From contig JAYMGJ010000101.1 in NCBI GenBank assembly GCA_037178675.1, positions 1-59,107 on the forward strand: 59,107 nucleotides of DNA. The letters are read 5' to 3'. The translations under genes were made by a program, and so were the position numbers. This DNA comes from Scleroderma bovista. Taxonomy: Eukaryota; Basidiomycota; Agaricomycetes; Boletales; Sclerodermataceae. Position 1 is the stretch's first letter. Each line of letters begins with the position of its first letter. Below are positions 45,099 through 56,600 of this stretch, piece by piece. The notes below the pieces were generated by a model that was given only the letters and a program-made list of their open reading frames with translations, was not told the origin of the DNA and ran no database searches.

Positions 45099-45346
45099 GG
45101 GGGATAGGAGTGACCGGGAGTGTTACGACCATGCCCAACTCCGGGTCTTATCTGATCACTCCGGTTGCATCGCAGCTCTACAGCTCAACTCCGGTCGCTC
45201 AATGCTTGCTCTGGTCGCGCTCACGCAGATATCCTTCCGTTAAGCATGACCCTTGGTCTATGCTCTATTCGTTCGTTACCACACCTCGCCGTCAACCCTG
45301 CTTGGTTGTGAGTTCTCCGTGTACTTGTTATATCTCCTGCCTTGTG

Positions 45347-45408
45347 TTATTTTCACCGGACCTGATTTATTTTACCCGGACCTGACTTTATTTTCATCGG
45401 ACCTGACC
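45347..45408 (+). repeat. Three-copy 20-bp repeat in the element C LTR
   Basis: Three consecutive units of the form TTATTTT(C/A)(A/C)(C/T)CGGACCTGA. Confidence 0.8.
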
Positions 45409-45831
45409 TAGTACTTTCTCCGGTTGTCCCTTGTCCGCTATTAGGCTGTTTACTTGTCACCGTATATACTCGTCCCTAGTTTGCACTTAGTATAAGTACT
45501 CTGTAGATTATCCTGTACTCCTCAGTCTGAAATCAACCATAGTCTCTACTCCTGATCTTGCCCGTCTCTGTCTCTATCTCCGTCTCCCCTTCTTGACCGG
45601 AACCTACGCAAGGGATCAACGCTCGTTGTCCTTAGTCGTTGAATCCAAGCGGTCACCAACTCCGGCCGGACTAATCTCTTGTCCAGCCCTCTGCTCTCCC
45701 CCTTCGTCCGCTTCTGTCCGGACTTGACCGGACCCCCTACCGGAGTAGACCCGGACTTGACAGTATTCCAGACTCACACTTGTGTGGGTTCACTGTTCCA
45801 TACCCTGTACGCAAACTAGCTTCTATTTCTT

Positions 45832-47280
45832 ATGACTATGACTACGCGCTCTCGTGCTCGTACCGCCGCAACACTTGCTGAAGAAGCAGGTGCAGTAGAC
45901 GACCTCCACCTCTCTGCTGCTCATCAAGCCCTGTCTAACCGCAGGCAACCTCCGGCTTCAGTTAGCCAATTCCGGAGCTTTACAGCTCGAAACCCTACAG
46001 CGCCTTTGACTCTGTGTCGAGATGCTGCGTCTCAGAGCCTTCATGGTTCTGCAGACTTAGGTCACCACGAATCCATTTCTGGTGATCAATTCCCTTACCG
46101 TCGCGACCCCACTCCGGAACGTCGCAAACCTGCCCGACACCAGTGGTTTGGCCCTGAGGACGGACCCAGAGGTGATCCGGACGACCCCGGAGATGGCGAC
46201 AACGATGATGATGATGACGATGACTTCGTCAACGCCATGGACGAGCTAGACCCTGGTCTAGCTGTTTTCCAAAACCTAGCAGTCGCCGTCAATCGCCTCT
46301 CCCGCTCCTCCCGCCAGACCAACGACTCCTCTTCCTCCCGTGCCAAAGTCCGCGAACCGGACACCTTTGATGGTATGGACCCCAAAAAGCTCAGGACCTT
46401 CTTGGTCCAGTGTGAGCTCTGCTTCCAGGATCGCGCCAAAGCGTTCCGCCTAGATAGGGCTAAGGTAACGTTCGCCCAGTCCTATCTCAAAGGTATGACG
46501 TTGGAGTGGTTCGAACTGGACCTCCTCCACTCCGGTGATCCGGCTGACCGCCCACTCTGGATGGACAGTTGGGTCCACTTTGTCGCTGAGCTCCAGAGTA
46601 CCTTTGGTCCTCACGACCCCATCGCTGATGCAGAGCATCAATTAGAGCACCTCCGGATGAAGGATGCTCACCGCGTCACGCGGTATATAGTTGACTTCAA
46701 CCGGCTTGCCTCGCAGGTCCAGGACTACGGGGATGGCGCGCTCCGCCGCCTATTCTACTCCGGTCTCCCGGACCGCCTAAAAGATGAGATAGCTCGAGTT
46801 GGGAAACCCCTGACTCTGCATGGGCTTAGGGCCCTTTGTCAAGAGATCGACGCGTGCTATTGGGAGCGCAAAGACGAGATCTCTCGTACGACGAAGACCC
46901 AATCCACCTCATCCCCAACCAAGTCCTCCAACTCCGGAGGCAACTCATCCAACTCTGGTCAGGAGAAATCCAAGACCGGTAACTCCCCCAGCTCCGCCAA
47001 CAACTCTGGCTCGTCCAAAACGACCAACAACCAGCCCTCCTCCGGTTCCAGACCGGACCTGACCAACAAGCTTGGTAAGGACGGGAAGCTGACCACAGAC
47101 GAGCGTAAACGGCGTCTGGACAACAACCTCTGCATGTTCTGCGGAGGGACCGGTCACTTTGCAGACAACTGTCCTAAGAAGACCAAAAAGGCCAAGGCTC
47201 GCGCTGCGGCCATCGCTGCTGAGTCCGGTAAGACGGACTCTACTAACTCGGGTGCCAACTCCGAGTCAAAAAAAGAGTAA
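45832..47280 (+). CDS. Gag of gypsy C
   Basis: ATG 45832, 482 aa, TAA 47278-47280. An acidic Asp run (GDNDDDDDDDFVNAMDEL) and Ser-rich linker precede the capsid core (VREPDTFDGMDPKKLRTFLV; FAQSYLKGMTLEWFELDLL; LFYSGLPDRLKDEIARVG). A Ser/Thr/Asn-rich spacer leads to the CCHC knuckle CMFCGGTGHFADNCPKK and a Lys/Ala-rich tail. The frame is intact. ATG 45838, two codons downstream, is an alternative start. Confidence 0.9.
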   Translation: MTMTTRSRARTAATLAEEAGAVDDLHLSAAHQALSNRRQPPASVSQFRSFTARNPTAPLTLCRDAASQSLHGSADLGHHESISGDQFPYRRDPTPERRKPARHQWFGPEDGPRGDPDDPGDGDNDDDDDDDFVNAMDELDPGLAVFQNLAVAVNRLSRSSRQTNDSSSSRAKVREPDTFDGMDPKKLRTFLVQCELCFQDRAKAFRLDRAKVTFAQSYLKGMTLEWFELDLLHSGDPADRPLWMDSWVHFVAELQSTFGPHDPIADAEHQLEHLRMKDAHRVTRYIVDFNRLASQVQDYGDGALRRLFYSGLPDRLKDEIARVGKPLTLHGLRALCQEIDACYWERKDEISRTTKTQSTSSPTKSSNSGGNSSNSGQEKSKTGNSPSSANNSGSSKTTNNQPSSGSRPDLTNKLGKDGKLTTDERKRRLDNNLCMFCGGTGHFADNCPKKTKKAKARAAAIAAESGKTDSTNSGANSESKKE

Positions 47281-47314
47281 GCAGCTCCCGGACCTCCGCA
47301 CAACCGGCGAGCTG
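47268..47314 (+). promoter_or_regulatory. Predicted -1 ribosomal frameshift signal, gag/pol of gypsy C
   Basis: The gag frame ends TCA AAA AAA GAG TAA. A AAA AAA (47268-47274) is a canonical slippery heptamer. After a 7-nt spacer, CAGCTCCCGG (47282-47291) can pair with CCGGCGAGCTG (47304-47314), 10 bp with one bulged C. The -1 frame continues AGA GTA AGC AGC without stops into the protease. Confidence 0.7.
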
Positions 47315-49690
47315 TGTTGACTCCGGAAGTGCACCCGAGGAGGCTCGCCTCAACGCGTCCGCTCTTTACGATCCTAATTCCCTTATGCCTCATGTTTTCC
47401 TTTTGTCTTACGATTTACCAGAACTCCATGCGCTTGTGGACTCCGGTTCCACGCACTGTTTTGTAGATACCCAATATGCTCTTGGACACTCTCTCTCCAC
47501 TTACTCTGTTCCTCCGATTGTTCTCCGACTCTTTGACAGTACCTCAAATTTTGTAATTACTCAAGCCGTCGACCTATCAGTGAAATTCCCCGCATCCGGT
47601 GATGTCACCCCTATGACTTTTTACCTCGCTCCGTTAGACTCTGAATGCATGATTGTCCTTGGACATAACTGGCTCACCCGCTACAATCCGTTGATTGATT
47701 GGGTACTGAGCAGTTTAACTTTCCGGACCCTTGCACAAAGTTTGCTAGCGCCCCCGTCGACTCCCTCTCCGGTCCTGTCCGGTAACCCTGTCTCCGGCCT
47801 CTCCAGCCAATCTGACCCCGGCCTTGCGCCATCTGTCGACACTCCGGTTTGCACCCCTCCACACATCTCTCTGATTAACGCAGCCGCATTCGTGCGTGCG
47901 TGCAAGTTAGAAGGATCCACCAAATACCAACTTCAGCTGCGTCCCTCTGACTCAGCGAAGGCTCGCTCTTCCTCTGCCTCTACTCCGCCGGACTTGGACA
48001 TTGTCCCTCCGGAGTATGCGGACGTGTTCAGCAAGGCGAAAGCCTCTGAACTGCCCCCGCATCGCGACTACGATCTGAAGATCGACCTTGAAGAAGGTAC
48101 CTCTCCTCCTTTGGGAACTCTCTACTCACTGTCTCCGGTTGAGCTCTCCGCCCTCCGGACCTTCATCGACAAGAATCTAAATACAGGTTTCATCCGTCCT
48201 ACCGCCTCCTCCCATGCTGCTCCGGTCCTCTTCGTAAAGAAGAAGGATGGCTCACTCCGCCTCTGCGTTGACTTCCAGGGCCTAAACAAAATTACAAAGA
48301 AGGATCGCTATCCACTCCCCCTAATCTCTGATCTTTTGGACTCACCCAGCCGTGCTAAAATCTATTTGAAGATCGACCTCCGGCACACGTACCATCTAGT
48401 CCGGATTGCTCCGGGCGATGAATGGAAGACCGCCTTCCGTACGCGCTATGGGTCCTACGAGTGGTTAGTAATGCCCTTTGGCCTCACTAACGCCCCTGCA
48501 GCCTTCCAGCACTTTGTCAACACCATCTTCGCTGACATGCTAGACGTCTGCGTCGTCGTGTACCTCGACGACATCCTAATCTACTCCGAGGATATGGAGT
48601 CCCACCAGCAGCACGTCCGGGAAGTTCTCCGCCGACTCCGGTTACATGGCCTCTTCGCCAAACCGGAGAAATGTGAGTTCCACTCGGACTCGGTAGAGTA
48701 CCTCGGCTATCGCCTCTCTCCGGACGGTTTGACTATGTCTCTGGACAAGATCCAAACCATCTCCAACTGGCCTGAACCTCGAAAGGTAAAGGACATCCAA
48801 TCCTTCTTGGGCTTTGCCAATTTCTACTGCCGGTTCATATTCAACTACTCTGACATTGTGGTTCCCCTCACCCGGCTCACACGGAAGGATGCTCCCTGGA
48901 ATTTCTCTGAGGACTGTTGACGTTCTTTCAATGCTCTCAAGCACGCCTTCACCACCGTGCCCATCCTCACTCACTTTATTCCGGACACCCCTATCATCGT
49001 GGAAACTGACGCCTCCGACTATGCTGTCGCTGGCATCTTGTCTATCACCTGCGCCGACGGAGAGATCCGTCCGGTTGCATACTACTCCCGGACCCTGACT
49101 GCTCCGGAGTTAAACTACGACACCCACGATAAGGAGTTGCTGGCTATCTTCGAAGCTTTCCGGAACTGGCGCCATTACCTTGAAGGTTCCGCCTCTCCAA
49201 TAGACGTCGTCACGGACCACAAAAACCTCGAGTACTTCTCCACCTCAAAAGTACTGTCCCGCCAGCAAGCCCGGTGGTCTGAATTTCTATCACAATTTAA
49301 TCTTGTCATTCGTTTCCGTCCCGGAAAACTCAGTGCCAAGCCGGACGCTCTCACTAGACGATGGGACGTCTACCCCAAAGAGGGGGATAGTGGCTACGCC
49401 CGGGTTAACCCCCAAAATCTTAGGCCGGTGTTCACTCAAGAACAGCTCTCTAATTCTCTTCACGCTACTTATCTAGAGTTTCCGGTCCTCCGTGCAGTCG
49501 CAATCATGGACGTTGAAACACTCCATAGCGACATCCTCTCTGCACTACCCTCTGATCCCATTGCCCAGGTCCACCTCGCAGATCCACTGGACTCTCGTTG
49601 GTCCACCGACGAGGCTGGATTCCTTCGACTAGACGGTCGTATATACATACCGGACTTGGATGACCTCCGTCTCCGGGAGTATTATGCACG
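47275..49690 (+). pseudogene. Pol of gypsy C, one TGA, truncated before integrase
   Basis: Open in the -1 frame from the slippery site. Protease (ALVDSGSTHCFVDTQYAL), RT (VKKKDGSLRLCVDFQGLNKI; FRTRYGSYEWLVMPFGLTNA; catalytic VVYLDDILIYSED), tether (FLGFANFYCRFIFNYSDI), RNase H (VETDASDYAVAGILS; LNYDTHDKELLAIFEAFRNW). A TGA at 48918-48920 interrupts an otherwise continuous frame between FSEDC and RSFNALKHAF. It ends at about 49690; the tail to 49754 is unrelated. Confidence 0.88.
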
Positions 49691-49754
49691 GTGGAAGATT
49701 TTAATCAGAGTGACAGGACGAAATTTGAAGGTGGACGTTCACTTGGGCGAGTGA

Positions 49755-50282
49755 GCTTGCGATTTCATGAGGGGCTTTGCAACACTCAATGATGAGTGTC
49801 ACATGATCTAAGTCTTAGATCATCGCGCGAAAAGGTTATTTAACTTTCTCAGTCAAGGTAGGCACTAGAGTCCGAGGAATGTATTCATAATGCTTCGTCT
49901 CGTGTCTGCCCTATCTTACCCTACCAATTTGCCTTGGTCTTCGCATCTAGACTTGTAGTGCCACCAGTCGTTGGAATGTATCGAGGCTGTTCCTTGATTA
50001 GCAGCGAGCGGACAACTCGACTGCACCTTGTCTTGCCCGCAGTGCTCAGCACTCAGCACTCAGGCCCAGTCGTCGCCGCATGAAGCGTATCAGCGTGTTT
50101 CGCTCACGATATCGCACTTTGCACACTTGCACCCATGTATGCCTCACCCACCTCACGATTGTCTGCCCCCCCTGTGCGCCAGGCATGACCTCACTCTTGT
50201 ATAGATAACTCACTGCGCCACCCACTCGCTTCCCATTCCGCCCCAGCACCATCCCCTAATTATCTATTCCCTTCCTTCAGCC
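49755..50282. other. Intergenic, probable promoter region of the next gene
   Basis: No gene seen. The stretch before 50283 is C-rich and pyrimidine-biased (CATCCCCTAATTATC...CCTTCCTTCAGCC), as is common before fungal start codons. Confidence 0.4.
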
Positions 50283-53062
50283 ATGGCCACTACCCCCCCG
50301 AAAAAGTCGACCTTTTGCTCACGCGTCGGGACGGGGTGATGCGACGCTCCTCGACTGCATTCAGCATCCCCAGTTCTACCTGGCCGCGCAGGCTCAGCAA
50401 CTCCCCCGCCCCCCGACTCCGATACCGCATCCACCACACACTCTATTTATCCACCCACACTCGAGCGCAAGGACTCCAGTTCATCCTTCACCAAACTACA
50501 GACCACAGCTCAACCCGCTGTATCGACGCCCAGCCCTATTCCTGAATCGCCCATTTGCGAGGCTGCAGCCTTACCTCCTGACCCTGCACCTGGTCTCCCG
50601 AAAGGGTCGTCCCCACTTTCCGGAGAGGTCATCTCTGCTGAAGGTACAGAGTCAGCTCGCGGTCCTACTCCAGCACCATCTGTACCTGAAGAAGTCCCCG
50701 CACCTCCCCCTGCCCTGCCCATTCCAACTCTCGTCGTCAACGATCCTACAGACGGTGCCCCGTCAGTCTTCACTGACGAGCCCGAGGAACTGCCAGTACC
50801 AGATACCCAGCCAGCACCCGCTTCTGAAGCAACACCCGTTCCTGCACCAGCCTCTGCGCCCGCATCCAAACCATCCACTCCACCAGCACGTGTCTCCGCA
50901 CCACCCTCCGCGCCAACCACACCTCCCGCGCAGCAACCCCCTGCGTTATCCCAATTCTGATACTTTGACATCCACCACGCCTCGTCTGCTGCATCCGCTA
51001 CTAGCCCCGCAGTCCCACCGAGACCGGTGAGAATTGTCCGGGCAGGACACGCATTTTCCCGTGAAGCCACTGCGTCTTCTGAAAGTCAAAATGCACCCAT
51101 ACAGGAATGCATAGTGTTCCAGAAACAGTCCTTTGGGTCCTCCATTTGTAGGCCCGGGTCATCGTCATCGTATGGTGCACCCATCGCACCGGCTGCGTTG
51201 CAGAGCAGGAAAGCGAGTCGTAGTTCGTTCCAGCCACGCGAGCAGGAACTGCCCGGGAGTACTTATACCTGGAGCAATTCCAGCCTTACTGGGTTCCATC
51301 AGGGTGCCCCTGCTGGGTAGGTTTCCTGCACTTACTGTTTGCGATTGGAGTATGAAACTGAAGGGTGATTAGTATCCAGGATGACCCATTTGCCGATTCC
51401 AAGCGTGCACCAGCCCAACCAGCTGTGCCAGAGCAGGCTGCTGCGGCCCTCTCACCCGCTGAGACAATCCATGTACCAGAGTAAGCCCCGTCGTGTGCGT
51501 ATGTCTCTGCGCGTTTCTTACCGAGCTTGCAGGCCATTCGACCCACGTTCACCAAGAGACGACACGATGATGCCAGTAGCTGAACAAGTAACAATCCCAT
51601 TTCGCCCATTCCACGAAGTCATTCCAATCCGGTCAGTCACTAATGTCCTCTGGGGATGGTCTGGTAGTTAACGCACCCACAGACCCTCACGCCAAACTTC
51701 CGGATACAGCCTTGCCGATCGTAGGGACTACCTTAGCAAGGCAGAGTACGCACTTCCCCGAAATTCTACCCCACTTTTCCTGACATCCCTTTTTCAGCGA
51801 ACGCCGTCCCCTCGTATCCCGTCCGTCGACGCCACCCATCGATACCTCCTTCCGCTCCTCCAACCCCCCTGACCCAACCCACTCCCCGGTGGGCACAACC
51901 ACCCCAATTCGATGTCAACGGAATCGCAAGGAACTACAGCTACGGCTCAGTCGCGACGCCCTACGCCGAACGCGGATGGTTCGAGTACATACTTCCCCAC
52001 GGACTCAGATACTTTGGCAACCCGCGTAAAAGCGCCACCACCGACCTCGATCTGCGAAACTTTTCCAAACTCGACCAGGTCACGAGTGCGATTGATACGG
52101 TGGACAGCGTACCGGAGGGATGCGAAATATGGGTTAGGCCGAGCTACAGCGCGACGGGATGGAGGAGACAGAAGACGCCCGGACGGCTTGTCATTTATTG
52201 GGTGGACCATCGGTACCGTCGCATTCTGAACGAGATGCCTTCCGATGATCTACCTCTATCTGGAGAAGACGATAGCGCGTTCTCGTACCTAATACTTCGT
52301 TGATTCGGGGGTGTTCATGTTTTTTACAGGGCTCGATGACGAGTTCAGATACTGGTCCTATGTCGAGATGCACCCTGCTCATGTCGTTCTTACACGCCCG
52401 TCGACCCAGGAGGTCGCTGATGCTCTTCATTGGTCGTATACCGATCGGCTCCTTTCGCATCCCCAGCCCATCCAGCCTCCGTTTAGCCAGGAGGAATGTC
52501 AGGAACTCATCAGACTACTCAACGGTGCGGCCACGGTGCCATTCATGTTTTTGAAAGTCATACTCATCTCCTAACCATTTAGTCGGCCATCATCCTCAGT
52601 GCCTCGGTGACGCTCATGACCCTGCCAGAATTGGACAGTATAGCCCGGATTGGAGGTTTGGTCGCCATCTTATGCTCTGTGCTGAGCATGATCACATCTT
52701 TCGTATCTATTTTCCGGTATAAATCAGAAATGGCACAGGGTGGCGCACAAACCGCTGGAGAAGGGTTTGTTCTGCTTCCTGTAAGCGTCATCCTTGTTGA
52801 GCCCTTTTGCCAGTCACTGATACGGGTCTTTCAGCGCCGAAGCATCATGCTTTCGCTTCCGCTTGTGTTCCTTGCGTATTCTGTCGCTGGATTCATCACG
52901 GGCGTTGTCATATACTCGTTTAGGAGTGCTACCATCAACTTTGCTCATGCAGGAATGCCTGTCGCTGCCAAGTTTGATGAGTATGCGCGGTGGATGGTGA
53001 TTGGTGTTCTTGGAGCTCTGACGGGGGTGTTGATCGCTTCTGTAATGGTGTCGAGGAGGTAA
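50283..53062 (+). CDS. Proline-rich, WW-like, multi-pass membrane protein (possibly damaged)
   Basis: ATG 50283 opens a frame (MATTPPKKSTF) that continues through a Pro/Ala/Ser-rich disordered region to about 51010, but holds TGA at 50337-50339 and 50958-50960. Later exons include DPFADSKRAPAQPAVPEQAA (about 51390-51480), a segment from about 51840 with PPQFDVNGIARNYSYGS, a WW-like GWFEYILPHGLRYFGNP, then WVRPSYSATGWRRQKTPG and IYWVDHRYRRIL. After further introns comes EFRYWSYVEMHPAHVVLTRP, and three hydrophobic segments (GGLVAILCSVLSMITSFV; SLPLVFLAYSVAGFITGVVI; MVIGVLGALTGVLIASVMV) end at TAA 53060-53062. This plan resembles a large Agaricomycete family of WW-like membrane proteins with unknown role. 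One donor near 52270 would have to be GC. Confidence 0.55.
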
Positions 53063-53442
53063 TTAAGTGATCTGTGTATCTGTAGGTTCGTGATATATCC
53101 TTCCGTCCTCATGACAACTTTATCATAGTCCGAATCGTCATTCATCACCAACTGCCATCTCTTCGTACCATCGGAGGCCTCGTAAACTTATTTCAGGCTT
53201 GTCTAGTTGCCGAACACAACACGGGATTTGAATTTCTATGTATGCGACCAGGTTCCTCAGCGGAACTGGTTGAAAGCTTTGCGATGGCTGGAGCTCAGAC
53301 TTCTAAGGCACTGTGTCTAAGTTTGCGGTAGGTTTTGCATATTATACGGTGATAATAACGGTCTTTTTCGACAACTAGTATGTTAGCATAACGCACTGCT
53401 TCTCATAAGTACACACGCGGATGCGTCTGCAAATCAGTTGCA

Positions 53443-53681
53443 CCTAGCTGCTGTGTTTCTGTCCTTGACATAGGTACCAGATATCGGATACGTGTCTTGC
53501 ACAATAATTGCATGGCGAGAATAAAATATTGCAGTGGCTCGACTAGCGCCCATGGCCCCAGATGGTATGAGCGAGGCGATGCACTGATACCTCGTGTCAT
53601 CCGTGCGACGCTTGCAAGTCTCAGCCTTGTGCCCTAACCACCACCTACCTCTACTCGACACTCCACTTTTTCGCGATCACC
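53443..53681 (+). promoter_or_regulatory. Promoter region of the GTPase gene
   Basis: Conserved in the detached copy at 3543-3767. 53063-53442 to its left shows no gene. Confidence 0.5.
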
Positions 53682-56600
53682 ATGGCTCTTCGACCCACTG
53701 AGAGGCTTCAGCCTCGCTCAAGTTCCAATGCGAGTAAGTTTAGGCTCAATATCATGCATGCGATAGTAGTGATCGAACACTCTCTAGGTATTAAAACAGC
53801 ACTTCATACGGATCCTGTCGACCAGAGGGCTTGTACTAGCACCGTTGAAACTGGATTTTGCACCGATGCCACCAAGAATGTCCCACGCGACTCTGCGGGA
53901 AATATCCCTCGCATGGACCCTGCGATCGCCAGAAAGCACTTCGATCGCATTGGCCGTTTTAGAGTCCTTGTCATCGGCAGATCCAATGCTGGTAAAACGA
54001 CACTCTTACAGCGCATTTGTAACACCACCGAGCTCCCGGAGGTCTTCAATTCCGATGGAGATGAGGTATGGGTATATCGTCTCACATTATAATTTATCAT
54101 TCATTACGTCAACTTTCTGAAACACTCCAATTCCCAGATTGATCCTAAGGTGGTGCAGGGATCTCTGGAGGTGAGTTCATGACCTGCCCGTCACACGAAG
54201 TCATTTACTGTCCTCAGAGAGGAGAACATAGCATTGAAAATGAATTGATTTTTCGGAGCAATACACGCTTCATCTTTCACGACTCCAGAGGATTTGAGGC
54301 AGGTTCCGAGGAGGAGGTGAAGGTGATGAAGAAATTTCTCATGGACCGTGCAGCCACAACGAAATTAGAAAAGCGAATCCATGCAATATGGTAAGATCAT
54401 ACTATCACTGAGAGATAACTGATCCCAAGTGGGGCAGGTATTGTATTCCATTGACCGATTCTGAAAGGCCAATTGTGGCTGCAGAAGAGCTCTTCTTCAA
54501 TGAGTGTAACACAGGAAATGGTGAGATAGTCTGTCATTGTAATAGCACAGGGTTCTGAGAATACAGGGGATAGTTCCTGTGATTGTAGTGTTGACAAAGG
54601 CTGATGCCATGGAGTTACAGGCAGTTGGGCAGCTCAGAGATGAAGGGTTGACAATGAAAGAAGCAAGGTCACAGGCAGGGGAATTAGTCAAACAGTTGCT
54701 GATAGAGGTGAAGAAACAGGTTGAAGACCAGTTGGCAGAGTGCAAGCACCATCCTAATGACTGTTTGGCACTATTTGGGGGGTATCAATTCATTTAGGTG
54801 TAGCCTTGTGCTGACTTCTCTTATTTGTGCAGGTATGAATAAAGCCAATGCAGATTGTGACCCACTTCTAAGGTGCACAGTTAATGCACTGGATGATATG
54901 GAAGTGCAGCAGCTTCTGATATCAGCACAACAAGTCAATTTCAACCTGAACATTGAATATGCTGTCAAGTAAGGAGGTTACTTTCCTGTGGCTGCTACAT
55001 AATGGAGCTGTGATCATTTGTAGATACATTATGAAGAAAGCAGATGGTCCATTTGACAAAAACACACTGGAATTGGGGATTCTGGATTGGATGCCATATC
55101 TAGAGGTATTGTCACCATTGGTACTGCTTGTCATATTAATGGAGATATGGATATGTTTATAGGTGATTGGTTGTCTGGTGAATACAATGGAAGACAGCTA
55201 ATCATAAAATGGTACATGGATTACTATTGTGGCCTGTTGCCTTGACAGAGAGTGAGTGATTTCATGGCAGGTCCAGCTGGGTGTCTTCTCACTGTCTTCA
55301 CCCCCACTCTGGTCCTGTTGCCTTGACAGGAAGTGAGTGATTTCATGGCAGGTCCAGCTGGGTGTCTTCTCACTGTCTTCACCCCCACTCTGGTCCTGTT
55401 GCCTTGACAGTGGGTGAGTGATTTCATGACAGGTCCAGCTGGGTGTCTTCTCACTGTCTTCACACCCACTCTGGTCCTGTTGCCTTGACAGGAAGTGAGT
55501 GATTTCATGGCAGGTCCAGCTGGGTGTCTTCTCACTGTCTTCACCCTCACTCTGGTCCTGTTGCCTTGACAGAAAGTGAGTGATTTCATGGCAGGTCCAG
55601 CTGGGTGTCTTCTCACTGTCTTCACCCCCACTCTGGTCCTGTTGCCTTGACAGAAAGTGAGTGATTTCATGGCAGGTCCAGCTGGGTGTCTTCTCACTGT
55701 CTTCACCCCCACTCTGGTCCTGTTGCCTTGACAGTGGGTGAGTGATTTCATGACAGGTCCAGCTGGGTGTCTTCTCACTGTCTTCACCCCCACTCTGGTC
55801 CTGTTGCCTTGACAGTCTGTGAGTGATTTCATGGCAGGTCCAGCTGGGTGTCTTCTCACTGTCTTCACCCCCACTCTGGTCCTGTTGCCTTGACAGAAAG
55901 TGAGTGATTTCATGGCAGGTCCAGCTGGGTGTCTTCTCACTGTCTTCACACCCACTCTGGTCCTGTTGCCTTGACAGTCTGTGAGTGATTTCATGGCAGG
56001 TCCAGCTGGGTGTCTTCTCACTGTCTTCACCCCCACTCTGGTCCTGTTGCCTTGACAGTGGGTGAGTGATTTCATGACAGGTCCAGCTGGGTGTCTTCTC
56101 ACTGTCTTCACACCCACTCTGGTCCTGTTGCCTTGACAGTCTGTGAGTGATTTCATGGCAGGTCCAGCTGGGTGTCTTCTCACTGTCTTCACCCCCACTC
56201 TGGTCCTGTTGCCTTGACAGTGTGTGAGTGATTTCATGACAGGTCCAGCTGGGTGTCTTCTCACTGTCTTCACACCCACTCTGGTCCTGTTGCCTTGACA
56301 GTCTGTGAGTGATTTCATGGCAGGTCCAGCTGGGTGTCTTCTCACTGTCTTCACCCTCACTCTGGTCCTGTTGCCTTGACAGTCTGTGAGTGATTTCATG
56401 GCAGGTCCAGCTGGGTGTCTTCTCACTGTCTTCACCCCCACTCTGGTCCTGTTGCCTTGACAGTGGGTGAGTGATTTCATGGCAGGTCCAGCTGGGTGGC
56501 TTCTCACTGTCTTCACCCCCACTCTGGTCCTGTTGCCTTGACAGTTGGTGAGTGATTTCATGGCAGGTCCAGCTGGGTGTCTTCTCACTGTCTTCACACC

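Larger units (their letters stand above)
45121..49690 (+). mobile_element. Ty3/gypsy element C, 3'-truncated
   Basis: A second gypsy lineage, unrelated at sequence level to A and B. It begins TGTTACGACC (LTR start, 45121). The LTR end could not be fixed because the 3' copy is missing. Leader, gag (45832-47280) and pol follow. Coding similarity ends at about 49690 (RLREYYARWK), before the integrase. Sequence is rich in TCCGG. Confidence 0.88.

Noticed and set aside
50510..51070. 186-codon Gly/Ala-rich minus-strand frame
   Set aside because: Antisense of the Pro/Ala-rich coding region on the plus strand.
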